Assembly (NCBI GenBank): GCA_900466475.1
Contig: UBMI01000029.1
Span: forward strand, 32,037-96,036
Source of the DNA: Hyphomicrobiales bacterium
GTDB taxonomy: Bacteria > Pseudomonadota > Alphaproteobacteria > Rhizobiales > Rhizobiaceae
Direction of reading: 5' to 3'
Length of the DNA stretch: 64,000 nucleotides
The first letter of the stretch is position 1, and each line of letters starts with the position of its first letter. A program made the position numbers and the translations under genes. Shown here piece after piece: positions 25,676 through 34,456 of the stretch. The notes beneath the pieces were generated by a model, which was not told where the DNA came from, searched no databases, and was given only the letters and a program-made list of their open reading frames with translations.

Positions 25676-25812
25676 GACGCTCTTTCCATTCCTGGCGGGA
25701 ATAAGTCCTAGTCGCGCCGGCTTTCTACTTCGCCCGCGCCAAAGCCCATAATTTCTGCCTCGTGTTCAACGAGCGACGGCAAGAACCGGCGCTGTGCAGA
25801 AGGAATGAGAAC

Positions 25813-26550
25813 ATGAGCAGGAAGCTGGAAAACAAGGTCGCCGTCATCACCGGCGGTAGCGCGGGCATCGGTCTCGGCGCGGCAAAACGCTTCGTCGAGG
25901 AGGGCGCCAACGTATTCATCACTGGCCGGCGACAGAGCGAACTCGACAAGGCCGTGGCCGAGATCGGCGGCGATGTCACCGCCATCCGGGCCGATGCCGC
26001 AAGCCTTGCGGATATCGACCGTGTCTATGAGATCGTCGGGCAGAAGGCCGGCCGCATCGACGTGCTCTTTGCCAATGCCGGCATTTATGAATTCGGCCCG
26101 CTCGGCGAAATCACCGAGGAGCATTTCGACAAGACCTTCAATACCAATGTGCGCGGCGTGCTCTTTGCCGTGCAGAAGGCGCTGCCGCTTCTGTCCAGGG
26201 GATCGTCTGTCATCCTCACCGGCTCGATCGCCTCGATCAAGGGCTTCCCGGCCTTCTCGGTCTATGACGCCACGAAGGCGGCGATCCGCTCGTTCGCGCG
26301 CGGATGGATCATCGATCTCAAGGGCCGCGACATCCGCATCAACGTGCTGAGCCCCGGCCACACGGAAACGCCCGGCCTCTCGACGCTCGCCGACCAGAGC
26401 GTGCATGACATGATGAAGGCCAATGTGCCGCTGGGGCGTATGGGCACTTCAGATGATCTTGCCAAGGCTGCGGTTTTCCTCGCGTCCGAGGACAGCAGCT
26501 ATATTACGGGGATCGAGCTGTTCGTGGATGGTGGTGTGGCGCAGTTTTGA
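25813..26550 (+). CDS. SDR-family oxidoreductase
   Basis: A 245-aa short-chain dehydrogenase: TGGSAGIG cofactor motif (residues 12-19), NAG (NANAGIYEF), catalytic Ser in LTGSIAS, YDATK active site, and the C-terminal FVDGG typical of the FabG-like group. The length is standard. An Arg near the first strand (TGRRQ) suggests NADPH. Substrate unknown. The start at 25813 follows the in-frame leader and has a purine-rich AGGAAT upstream. Likely paired with the LysR gene in front. Confidence 0.85.
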   Translation: MSRKLENKVAVITGGSAGIGLGAAKRFVEEGANVFITGRRQSELDKAVAEIGGDVTAIRADAASLADIDRVYEIVGQKAGRIDVLFANAGIYEFGPLGEITEEHFDKTFNTNVRGVLFAVQKALPLLSRGSSVILTGSIASIKGFPAFSVYDATKAAIRSFARGWIIDLKGRDIRINVLSPGHTETPGLSTLADQSVHDMMKANVPLGRMGTSDDLAKAAVFLASEDSSYITGIELFVDGGVAQF

Positions 26551-26600
26551 ACCGCGGGATGGAGAGAGGTGAGGCGGGACGACCGCCGAACCTCCCGCAT

Positions 26601-26625
26601 TCCCTCGTAGTGCAGGCACGAGGGA
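26601..26625. terminator. Hairpin between convergent SDR and secreted-protein genes
   Basis: Arms tccctcgt and acgaggga (8 bp) with a 9-base loop, located between convergent genes ending at 26550 and 26666. There is no long T-run, so a terminator role is plausible but unproven. Confidence 0.35.
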
Positions 26626-26665
26626 TGGTTCAGGAGTGACGGGAAGCGGGGGCGCGTGCAGCCTA

Positions 26666-27229
26666 TCAGCCGTAAGCAATCATGCTGCAGGTATATTTGC
26701 TGTAAGTGCCATAGTCCGTGATCCAGCCATCGTCCTCGAATTCCGGTTTGCGCCCGGATTCGGTGATGACCTTCAGATCCTTGCCGGTGCGCTGCAGGAT
26801 ATTGTCGTGCACCGTCTTTGCTTTTTCCGGGAAAGTGAAACTGTATTGGAAATCCGACATGCAGCCGCCACCGGCCTCAAGGGCGTAGATCGGCAGGCTG
26901 AACTGGCTGAACCTGCTTCCGAAATATTCCCCGACCGTATTGACCACCACCGGTGGTCCGTCGTTCGAGGTGCAGGTCGCCGATATCCTGCTTTCCATGG
27001 CCTTCAGGCTTTGCCTCGTCTCGACGGGCAGGGCGAGGTTGTTGATCAGCATTTCCTTGTTGTCGGCGTTATAGGAAAGCCCGCCTTCGCCAAAGGCGCA
27101 ATCAACAGGGTCGGGGAAGAGTTTCTCCGCCCATTTGTCCACGGCAATTCTTGACGTCGGAAGAAGAGCGGCAGTCGAGAAAAGCATTGCAACCGACATG
27201 CCCTGTAAACTGAAAAGAAATGAAAGCAT
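26666..27229 (-). CDS. Putative secreted protein of unknown function
   Basis: A 187-aa protein starting with a hydrophobic N-terminus (MLSFLFSLQGMSVAMLFSTAALLP) that may be a signal peptide or anchor. The mature part has four Cys residues (VDCAFG, ATCTSN, GGCMSD, KYTCSM) in an even spread, consistent with two disulfides in the periplasm. I recognise no domain. It stands alone between convergent genes, with an AT-rich region upstream (27230-27300). Confidence 0.6.
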   Translation of the reverse strand: MLSFLFSLQGMSVAMLFSTAALLPTSRIAVDKWAEKLFPDPVDCAFGEGGLSYNADNKEMLINNLALPVETRQSLKAMESRISATCTSNDGPPVVVNTVGEYFGSRFSQFSLPIYALEAGGGCMSDFQYSFTFPEKAKTVHDNILQRTGKDLKVITESGRKPEFEDDGWITDYGTYSKYTCSMIAYG

Positions 27230-27322
27230 TTATATTCACCCCAAACCCCAGATGCAGGTTGCACGGCGGGAGCGAATTTTCAACACGAAATTTCTCTCGG
27301 AATCTCCGGAGATGAGTTGCGG

Positions 27323-28120
27323 TTAGCCCGCCTTGCGGCTGAGAAACAACCCCGTCTCCTTGCCCACCTCCAGCACGCCGCCGCCCGCCCGGAACGCCTC
27401 CGATATCGCTGCCCGAAACGCAGCAAGCTCGGCTTCGCTCGCCCTGTCGCCGGGCGGATAGGAGGTCAGCGCCAGGAACACGTCTTCCGGCTCCGTTATC
27501 CGCATATGGGCCGGGTGCTCCGCCATCGTCACATTGCCGAACTGCGCCTGCATCAGCCGTTCGGCCGTCTCGTAGCCGAAGGCCGCACCGGCGGGGTCGC
27601 AGGGCGGGCTGCCGAAGGCCGTCGTCAGTTCGTACATGCCGCGCATGTTGTTCGCACCATTGGTCGTCACCGCAAGGTGACCGCCCGGTTTCAGCACGCG
27701 GTGCATTTCGGCAAGCGCCTTGGCCTGATCGGCCACGTGGTAGAGCATGTGCATGGCGATGATGGTGTCGAAAGAACCGTCTTCGAAGGGCAGGGCGGTG
27801 GCGTCGGCCTGCTGGCCGGTCACGCGGACAAAGGAGAGCGGGTGGCAGCGTTCGAGCGCTTCCTGCAGCATGCCGGGGGAGAGATCGGCGAGCGTGAGGT
27901 CGAGATTGTCGGGCAGGTCGGCGGCGACCGAAGCCCAGAACCAGCCGGGGCCGCAGCCGATATCCAGCAGGCGATCGCCGGCTTTAAGGGGAAGCTGCTG
28001 CGCCACCCAGGGAAACCAGCCGGTTTCGGCAATTGTATATTCCCGGTTCAGGCGCCCGCGCGCGGCAAGTTTCTTGCTGTCGCTATATTGCTCGGCATTG
28101 CCCGTGGTGATCGATGACAT
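27323..28120 (-). CDS. Class I SAM-dependent methyltransferase
   Basis: A 265-aa protein with the Rossmann methyltransferase motifs: I in LLDIGCGPGWFWASV, II in LDLTLADLS, and FEDGSFDTIIAMHMLYHVAD (motif IV region), followed by EMHRVLKPGGHLAVTTNG. It resembles UbiE/Mmp-like small-molecule methyltransferases; substrate unknown. The ATG at 28120 (MSSITTGN) is preferred over 28153 because the upstream codons are poor. Confidence 0.8.
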   Translation of the reverse strand: MSSITTGNAEQYSDSKKLAARGRLNREYTIAETGWFPWVAQQLPLKAGDRLLDIGCGPGWFWASVAADLPDNLDLTLADLSPGMLQEALERCHPLSFVRVTGQQADATALPFEDGSFDTIIAMHMLYHVADQAKALAEMHRVLKPGGHLAVTTNGANNMRGMYELTTAFGSPPCDPAGAAFGYETAERLMQAQFGNVTMAEHPAHMRITEPEDVFLALTSYPPGDRASEAELAAFRAAISEAFRAGGGVLEVGKETGLFLSRKAG

Positions 28121-28306
28121 GATCGGCCTGCTCCCCTCAGCGTCGCATGGCATGAATGCGGCGGCCTATCCTGCAACTTTGCGGCGTAGCAGACAATTGC
28201 CATATCTGGTGCCATATCTGGCCTCGACCGCGACCGCACGGTTGCCGCTCTCAATCGCAGCTGCTACCTCACGCGCACGGCCATCGCCGGCCTTGAAGGA
28301 GATATT

Positions 28307-28405
28307 GTGAAGAGCCCCATTTTTCTCGTCATCGCGAGCGTCGTCATTCTGGTGGCGATCGCCGGCCTTGCGATCAGCTCCGCCCGACTGATCGGATTGT
28401 TCTAG
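28307..28405 (+). CDS. 32-aa single-pass membrane peptide
   Basis: GTG at 28307 with AAGGAGAT ending four bases upstream starts a short frame: Met-Lys-Ser-Pro, then a 25-residue hydrophobic helix (IFLVIASVVILVAIAGLAI), ending ARLIGLF. The strong ribosome site and the clean hydrophobic content suggest a real small protein. It is divergent from the methyltransferase. No family known to me. Confidence 0.45.
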   Translation: MKSPIFLVIASVVILVAIAGLAISSARLIGLF

Positions 28406-28560
28406 ATCCCTGACAGGCCGGCAGGCGCCCAGTCGCTGGTGATCCGGTGACCAAGGAGGCAAAGGCCGCAAAGCTTCAGCCCCCGTCCTGTCGGAGCGGA
28501 TCTTTCAGTGTAATCACGTTGTATTGGCGATCTTTTTTTCGCAGAGGGCGCGGCTGTCGG

Positions 28561-28746
28561 CTAGCGGAACTTCGGCTCGCGGCGGGCGTTGTGCAGGAGT
28601 TCGCTGGCGGTCGCAAAGCAGCCGAAGAGTTGCAGCAGCCGCTTTTCCTCCTGGCTATCCAGCCGGTGCCGGCTGCAGAATTCGGTCACTGACCAGACTT
28701 TGGTAAGGGCATCGGCATCGACATGGGTTGGCTCTACGCGTTCCAT
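28561..28746 (-). CDS. Small conserved protein of unknown function
   Basis: A 61-aa soluble protein, rich in charged residues, mostly helical (DALTKVWSVTEFCSRHRL, SQEEKRLLQLFG). The AGGAGG seven bases before the ATG supports it strongly, and the pattern is familiar from rhizobial genomes as a short hypothetical protein. It is divergent from the histidine kinase gene at 28998; the region between contains GACTAA-N10-TTAGTC. Confidence 0.6.
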   Translation of the reverse strand: MERVEPTHVDADALTKVWSVTEFCSRHRLDSQEEKRLLQLFGCFATASELLHNARREPKFR

Positions 28747-28997
28747 TGCTGAGTCCTCCTAGGGTCCAAGATACCCATGCCATGGCAAATGGCGACTAAC
28801 GAAAAAGGATTAGTCATAAACATGCTGCAGCGCAGCGCGCCTTCAAGGCCCGGAGTGGTGGTAAAATGCGCGAGAGCCTTACTGCATGCCGAAATCCTAA
28901 ATCTTCGCCCGTCGACCCATTGCAGTCATGCCGCCCTGAACTAGTTTCCCCGCCTGTCGTCGCGTAGGCGGATCATACCGGTCACAAAGGTCTGTTC

Positions 28998-31160
28998 TTG
29001 AATCAGGATATTTCATCGCCCTCCGGGGAGGGACTGGGAGAAGAAGCGCAGCGCCTGAAAGCGCAGGTGCCTGCAGGGGCGAATGAAGCCGATGGTGCGC
29101 TTCGGGATTCCGAGGATGACGCGCAGATGCGAAGCGAGGCACGCTATCGCGCCCTGTTCGAAGCGATCGACGACGGTTTCTGTATCATCGAATTCATCGA
29201 CGGTCCCGAGGGGCCGCTCAGCGACTATGTGCATATCGAGGCAAATTCCGGCTATGAGCGTCATACCGGCATTTCCGATGTCGTCGGCAAGCGGCTGCGC
29301 GAGATCGAGCCTCATAATGCCGAGCAATGGCTGAAGCTTTACGGCGGAGTGCTGGCCAGCGGGCAATCAATCCGCTTCGAGCAGCATTTTGTGGCGGCGG
29401 GCCGCTATATCGAGGTTTCATCCTCCCGCGTCGAGCCTGCCGGCCTGCGCCAGGTCTCGGTCCTGTTTCGCGACGTCACTGCGCGCAAGCTCGCCGAGGC
29501 GGCGCTGCGCGCCAGCGAAGAGATTTCGCGCGAGAATGTGCAGCGCGTAAACCTGGCACTCGCGGCCGGGGCGATTATCGGCACATGGCTCTGGGACGTT
29601 CAGACAAACCGGTTCACGGTGGATGAGGCTTTCGCTCTGGCCTTCGGCCTCGATCCGGCTCTCGGCAGCCACGGCCTCAGCCTGGAACAGGTGATCGACA
29701 CGGTTCACCCTGATGACAAGGCCGGGCTTGTAACCGCGATGAACGAGGCGCTTGGTCGCGGCGGAGCCTATGCCCACCAGTATCGCACGCGCCGCGCCGA
29801 TGGCCACTATTACTGGCTGGAGGCCAACGGCCGCGTCGAGCTTGCTGCCGATGGAACGCCGCTGAGCTTTCCGGGTGTGCTGCTCGATATCGAGGAACGC
29901 CGCGCTGTCGAAGCCGAGCGCGACCGGGCCGCTGCCGCGCTTCGGGGCCTGAACGATACGCTGGAACAGCGTGTGGCAGAGCGTACGGCCGAGCTGATGC
30001 GCGCCGAAGAACAGCTGCGCCACTCGCAGAAGATGGAGGCAGTCGGCCAGCTGACCGGCGGGCTCGCTCATGATTTCAACAATCTCCTGGCCGGCATTTC
30101 CGGCTCGCTGGAGCTGATGCAGACGCGACTGGCGCAGGGCCGCATCGGCGATCTCGACCGTTATCTGACCGCCGCGCAGGGTGCAGCCAAGCGGGCGGCG
30201 GGCCTGACGCAGCGCCTGCTTGCTTTCTCGCGTCGCCAGACGCTCGATCCGAAACCGGCCGTCATCAACCGGCTGGTTTCTGGCATGCAGGATCTGATCG
30301 CCCGTAGCGTCGGTCCGACGATCGCGGTCGAGACAGCCCTTGCCGGCGGCCTCTGGGCCACCTTCGTCGATACCGGGCAGCTGGAAAACGCGCTGCTCAA
30401 TCTTTGCCTCAATGCCCGCGACGCCATGCCGGAAGGCGGCAAGCTCACCGTCGAAACGGCCAATCGCTGGTTCGACGAGCGTGCAGCGCGCCAGCGGGGG
30501 CTCGCTCCCGGCCAGTATGTCTCGCTCTGCGTCAGCGATACCGGCACCGGAATGGCGCCCGATATTATCGAGCGCGCCTTCGATCCGTTTTTCACCACCA
30601 AGCCGATCGGCCAGGGGACGGGTCTCGGCCTTTCCATGGTGCATGGCTTTGCGGGGCAGTCTGGTGGCACGGCGCGCATCTATTCCGAGCTCGGCAAGGG
30701 CACGATGATCTGCATCTATCTGCCCCGCCATCTCGGCGAGGACAAGCACGAGGATGAGGTGGCCGACACCGTGACGGAGCCGCTTTCCGCCGGTTCAGAA
30801 TCCATTCTCGTCGTCGATGACGATCCGCTGGTGCGCATGGTGGCTGTCGAAATCCTTCAGGAACTCGGCTACCGGGTGCTGGAGGCCGGAGATGGATCTT
30901 CGGCGATGCGCATCATCAATACCGGTCAGCCGATCGATCTCCTGATAACGGATGTCGGCTTGCCCGGCGGCATGAACGGCCGCCAGCTTGCTGACGCCGT
31001 GCGCTTCAGCCGCCCGGATCTGCGCGTGCTGTTCATCACAGGCTATGCGGAGAATGCGGTGCTGAACCACGGCCATCTGGACCATGGCATGCAGGTGATG
31101 ACGAAGCCGTTCCTGAGCGATGCGTTCGGGCGGCGAGTGAAGGATCTGCTGGGGAAGTAG
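28998..31160 (+). CDS. Hybrid sensor histidine kinase (PAS-PAS-HK-receiver)
   Basis: A 720-aa cytoplasmic sensor without membrane helices. Domains in order: PAS-like (about 48-165), PAS/PAC (about 185-305, with HPDD and YRTRRADGHYYWLE), coiled coil, HisKA (GQLTGGLAHDFNNLL, phosphoacceptor His358), HATPase (N-box LNLCLNARDAM, G-boxes VSDTGTGM and GQGTGLGLSM), and a C-terminal receiver with LVVDDDP and Asp652 in LLITDVGLPG. Such HDFN hybrid kinases receive light or redox signals in rhizobia; the ligand is unknown. The start is TTG at 28998 with AAAGG nearby; ATG at 29127 is the alternative and would still keep both PAS domains. No partner regulator lies beside it. Confidence 0.85.
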   Translation: MNQDISSPSGEGLGEEAQRLKAQVPAGANEADGALRDSEDDAQMRSEARYRALFEAIDDGFCIIEFIDGPEGPLSDYVHIEANSGYERHTGISDVVGKRLREIEPHNAEQWLKLYGGVLASGQSIRFEQHFVAAGRYIEVSSSRVEPAGLRQVSVLFRDVTARKLAEAALRASEEISRENVQRVNLALAAGAIIGTWLWDVQTNRFTVDEAFALAFGLDPALGSHGLSLEQVIDTVHPDDKAGLVTAMNEALGRGGAYAHQYRTRRADGHYYWLEANGRVELAADGTPLSFPGVLLDIEERRAVEAERDRAAAALRGLNDTLEQRVAERTAELMRAEEQLRHSQKMEAVGQLTGGLAHDFNNLLAGISGSLELMQTRLAQGRIGDLDRYLTAAQGAAKRAAGLTQRLLAFSRRQTLDPKPAVINRLVSGMQDLIARSVGPTIAVETALAGGLWATFVDTGQLENALLNLCLNARDAMPEGGKLTVETANRWFDERAARQRGLAPGQYVSLCVSDTGTGMAPDIIERAFDPFFTTKPIGQGTGLGLSMVHGFAGQSGGTARIYSELGKGTMICIYLPRHLGEDKHEDEVADTVTEPLSAGSESILVVDDDPLVRMVAVEILQELGYRVLEAGDGSSAMRIINTGQPIDLLITDVGLPGGMNGRQLADAVRFSRPDLRVLFITGYAENAVLNHGHLDHGMQVMTKPFLSDAFGRRVKDLLGK

Positions 31161-31203
31161 GGCAGCGATCTTGCCGTCGGAATGAGGAAGGTTGGGTTGG
31201 CGC

Positions 31204-31372
31204 CCGGAGCCCCCTCATCCGGCCCTTCGGGCCACCTTCTCCCCGATGGGTAGAAGGGGGAGCCGCCGGTACGATCTGCGGAGAGACACGATACCTCGAT
31301 GCGCAGGACGCAGCCGCGACACCCCTTCGCCCCAACGGGGAGAAGGTGGCCCGAAGGGCCGGATGAGGGGGC
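31204..31372. repeat. RIME-like element with 36-bp perfect inverted arms
   Basis: Arms 31209-31244 and 31337-31372 are exact inverted copies (gccccctcatccggccc...). Each arm contains its own hairpin (ggcccttcgggcc). This fills most of the 327-base space between the kinase and the exporter. Related copies are at 24597 and at the window start. Confidence 0.75.
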
Positions 31373-31487
31373 GACGGGCACTGCGTGCACCTTCGACTAT
31401 TCCTGTAAGAAGCAGCAGAGGGACGACCGGAGCGGAGGTCAGCCGCCTGCCCAAGGCAGGTAGCAGATCAAACCCGGAAAAATCGCG

Positions 31488-32432
31488 CTACACCCGTCCC
31501 GCCAGCGCCAGATAGGCTGAAATCGTCAGCACCGAAAGCACGGTCGAGGCGAGCACGACGCGGCCCGTCAGGCTTGCCTCGCGGCCATAGAACTCCGCCA
31601 GCATGAAGGGGCCGGTACCGGTCGGCAGGGCCGCGAGCAGCACGGCGGTATGGGTGGCAGCCGGCGGCAGGTTGAGGAGGGGCGCGGCGATGACCCAGGT
31701 GACGGCGGGCTGGGCAACCAGCTTCAGGCCGACGATTATGCTTGTCGTCGTTGCGCGGGCGCTGGTTTCACCGGCCCTGGTGCCGGCCAGAAACAGGCCG
31801 AGTGCGATCAGCGCGCAGGGCGAGGCGGCGCCGCCGAGCAGCTTCAGGAAGGCATGAACGGGAGCGGGGAGCGTCACACCGGAGAACATCACCAGCGCGC
31901 CGAGGGCGGGTGCGACAAGCAGCGGGTTTTTCGCAAGCGAGCGAGCCGTCTTGATGGCGATGTCGCGCCGCCGGGTCTCGGATTGCAGCCCGCCTTCGAT
32001 GAGGATGATGGCGACGGCGAAGAGCACGCAGACGGTGAGGATGGTGGAGATCAGCACCGGCGCCATGCCGGTATCGCCGATCAGTGACAGGACGAGCGGA
32101 AAGCCGATGAAACCGGTATTGGCATAGCTGGCATTCAGCCCGTCGATCGCCGCATCGGCGAGATGCCGGCCTTTGGCGATGCGCCAGAAGAGCGTGGCGC
32201 AGAAGATGACGGCGCAGCCTGCGGTAAATGCCGTCATGAAGCCCGGCTGCCAGATCTCGGCGGGTTTGGCATTGGCCATGATATCGAAGAGCAGTGCCGG
32301 CAGAGCGAGATAGACGACCAGCCGGTTGACCTCGCGCGTGGCATTTTCACTGAGCGCCCCGGTCTTGCGGGCGATCCAGCCGGCGAGGATGAGGGCAAAG
32401 ATCGGCAGGACAATCGAAAGGTTCGTCAGCAT
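31488..32432 (-). CDS. AEC-family (auxin efflux carrier-like) transporter
   Basis: A 314-aa inner-membrane permease with ten predicted helices in two five-helix halves. The N-terminal VLPIFALILAGWIARKTG and the mid-protein ALGLFLAGTRAG are typical of AEC/PF03547 proteins, which export organic anions such as malate. It is divergent from a LysR gene across 107 bases holding a clear LysR box (32487-32511), so it is the likely target of that regulator. Confidence 0.85.
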   Translation of the reverse strand: MLTNLSIVLPIFALILAGWIARKTGALSENATREVNRLVVYLALPALLFDIMANAKPAEIWQPGFMTAFTAGCAVIFCATLFWRIAKGRHLADAAIDGLNASYANTGFIGFPLVLSLIGDTGMAPVLISTILTVCVLFAVAIILIEGGLQSETRRRDIAIKTARSLAKNPLLVAPALGALVMFSGVTLPAPVHAFLKLLGGAASPCALIALGLFLAGTRAGETSARATTTSIIVGLKLVAQPAVTWVIAAPLLNLPPAATHTAVLLAALPTGTGPFMLAEFYGREASLTGRVVLASTVLSVLTISAYLALAGRV

Positions 32433-32486
32433 CAGGGGTAACTCGGGGCAGGTAGCTTGAGGGCGATCCTTGCCTAGCGTGCGGGA

Positions 32487-32511
32487 TCAAGATAATCCAA
32501 TGTCATCTTGA
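32487..32511. promoter_or_regulatory. LysR-type operator (TCAAGAT-N11-ATCTTGA)
   Basis: A perfect 7-bp inverted repeat with an 11-base spacer lies midway between the exporter and LysR starts, matching the T-N11-A form of LysR binding sites. It probably controls both genes. Confidence 0.6.
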
Positions 32512-32539
32512 GCACTGATTGATACTTTTGAGGTATCGA

Positions 32540-33412
32540 ATGGACACGCGCCATATGCGCTATTTCGTGGCGCTCGCCGAAACCCTGCATTTCGGCCATG
32601 CGGCCCAGCGCATGAACATGAGCCAGCCGCCGTTCAGCCGGCAGATATCGGCCATCGAAAAGACGCTTGGCGTGCAGCTCTTCGAGCGCAATTCACGCAA
32701 TGTCGCGCTCACACCCGCCGGCCAGCATTTCCTTGCCGATTGCCGCGCCGTCCTCGAAGGCTTCGATACCGCCTGCCGCGATGTGCAGCTGGTTGCGAGC
32801 GGCATGAAGGGGGAGCTGAAGCTCGGCTTCATGATGCATGCCGCCCATAGCGTCATTCCAACTCTCGTGCGGCTTTATTCGCAGGCGCGGCCGGATGTGC
32901 GGCTCATCCTGGAGGAACGCATTCCGACCGATATCGAGGAGATGCTGGCGGAGGGAACGCTTGATGCCGCCGTCACCTTCGGCGGCGGTCCGGCGCCGCA
33001 CCTGCGCATGCTGCTGCTTGCCCGCGACCGGCTGTGCCTGATCGTGCCCCGGGGCCATCGGCTGGCCGGGGCCGAAACCATCGGGCCGCAGTCGCTCGCG
33101 GGCGAAAAGCTGATGGCGGCACCCGCGACCGTCGCGCCGACGCTGCGCACGGCGATCGTCCATTATTGCGCGGCTGGCGGCGTCGTGCCGCATTTTGCCT
33201 TCGAGCCGCGCCTGCAGCACACCATCATTCGGCTGGTGCAGGAGGGGCTGGGCGTGGCGCTGATCCCGCAATCGCTTTGCGATGATCTGGCCGAGGGTGT
33301 GGTGTCGAGGACGCTCGACGACGCCCCGGAATTCGAAGTCGTGCTCTGCGCACCGCTCGCCGCCAGGAACCCGGCCGTGCCGCAATTGTTCGAGGTGGCG
33401 GGGCGGGCGTGA
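32540..33412 (+). CDS. LysR-family transcriptional regulator
   Basis: A 290-aa regulator: HTH (MRYFVALAETLHFGHAAQRMNMSQPPFSRQISAIEKTLGVQLFERN), then a PBP2-type effector domain (GELKLGFMMHAAHSVIPTLVRLY). The opening and linker resemble the BenM/CatM/HcaR-like group that senses aromatic or small organic acids. The start ATG at 32540 fits; it is 29 bases downstream of the operator. Likely regulates the divergent AEC exporter. Confidence 0.85.
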   Translation: MDTRHMRYFVALAETLHFGHAAQRMNMSQPPFSRQISAIEKTLGVQLFERNSRNVALTPAGQHFLADCRAVLEGFDTACRDVQLVASGMKGELKLGFMMHAAHSVIPTLVRLYSQARPDVRLILEERIPTDIEEMLAEGTLDAAVTFGGGPAPHLRMLLLARDRLCLIVPRGHRLAGAETIGPQSLAGEKLMAAPATVAPTLRTAIVHYCAAGGVVPHFAFEPRLQHTIIRLVQEGLGVALIPQSLCDDLAEGVVSRTLDDAPEFEVVLCAPLAARNPAVPQLFEVAGRA

Positions 33413-33492
33413 TTGGCGTTGGCACAAGCACCTTCGCGTGCGGTGCCGCGGCTGACAGGGGCTGCTTTAACCCGAAGCGACAACCAAAACTT

Positions 33493-33630
33493 CCCTCATT
33501 CCTGTGCTTGTCACAGGAATCCAGCCACCGCGCGTCCGCGCGGTGAATGACCATTGCCGAAAGGAAAAGAGCCTCTCGCGCCCAAGGACTTGGGCGCACT
33601 GGATTCCTGTGACAAGCACAGGAATGAGGG
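33493..33630. repeat. Mosaic palindromic repeat with 32-bp perfect arms
   Basis: Left arm 33493-33524 and right arm 33599-33630 are exact inverted copies, and each arm is itself a hairpin (attcctgtg-cttgt-cacaggaat). Inner palindromes are ccgcgcgtccgcgcgg and gcgcccaaggacttgggcgc. The core CCAAGGACTTGGGC recurs inside the element at 38922-39086. It occupies most of the 289 bases between two genes. Confidence 0.7.
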
Positions 33631-33701
33631 AGGAGAGGGACGTCGCCACTTCGTTGCGACGAGGATTGACAGGGTATGCCGCTCGTCGGTCCGACCCAGG
33701 G

Positions 33702-34253
33702 CTACTCCATCTCCCGTGCCTGCTGCACAAGCGTTTCTGCAAATGACGATCCGCCGTAAGATGCGCTGTCAAACTCGAAACCCAGCCCATTGGCACATCG
33801 GATCAGGCCTGCCATCAGCAAAAATCCGGCGCGATATTCATCGACAGACGAGCGGAAAGTTATGCTCACGACATAATCGCCATAGCCAAAGTCGGGCGCG
33901 TTCATGCCGATTTTCTTGAGTTCGTCGTTGAGATCAAGCGGCACGAAATCGTCTATTCCGGTGGGGCGCAAGATCGCGCCTTCAGCGATTTTGCTGTTGT
34001 CAATTTTCAAACCGTAAGCGAAAGGTTCCCCGGGGCGTAGTTGCTTGATCGAGGCTTCGAGTTCGATCTGTTGGCCGTTCAAGGCGACCGTCAGGCCGGA
34101 AGAGCCTGGATTGTCCTGAAGCGGCTTGCTCATATCCGCAGGCGAGGCCGGAATGACCTGTACTGGATATTTCAGATCCGCGAGACAGGCGTTGAGTTTT
34201 TCCGTTGAAAGCCAATGGGCCTCGTGCACGGCGACATGATATTCGATGCCCAT
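33702..34253 (-). CDS. Conserved protein of unknown function
   Basis: A 183-aa soluble protein with no signal peptide. It has a short N-terminal helix (TEKLNACLADLKYP), a beta-rich middle (GLTVALNGQQIELEASI), and a C-terminal YVVSITFRSSVDEYRAGFLLMAGLIRCANG helix. I do not recognise the family; small immunity-like proteins can look like this, but no toxin gene is adjacent. The space upstream to 34456 holds nothing I can identify. Confidence 0.5.
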   Translation of the reverse strand: MGIEYHVAVHEAHWLSTEKLNACLADLKYPVQVIPASPADMSKPLQDNPGSSGLTVALNGQQIELEASIKQLRPGEPFAYGLKIDNSKIAEGAILRPTGIDDFVPLDLNDELKKIGMNAPDFGYGDYVVSITFRSSVDEYRAGFLLMAGLIRCANGLGFEFDSASYGGSSFAETLVQQAREME

Positions 34254-34456
34254 GACCTGTCCTTTGGCTCGTGTAGAATCCCGACGGCGACGGACACGGT
34301 TTTACGCAAGGGCTATCCGTTTGTCAGCAACGCCAGCTTCAGCCGCTCGGCAATCGCCTTACCCCTTGGCTTCGCGTTCAGCACGGCGTTGGTCGAGGAG
34401 ATGTGGTGATCCCCTCCCGATGGCACTTGCCTTGCCGGATCAAACACTGGCGAAAC

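Noticed and set aside
28166..28471. 101-codon minus-strand frame upstream of the methyltransferase
   Set aside because: Composition is shadow-like (Arg/Asp rich); the plus-strand 32-aa membrane peptide with strong RBS is the better call.
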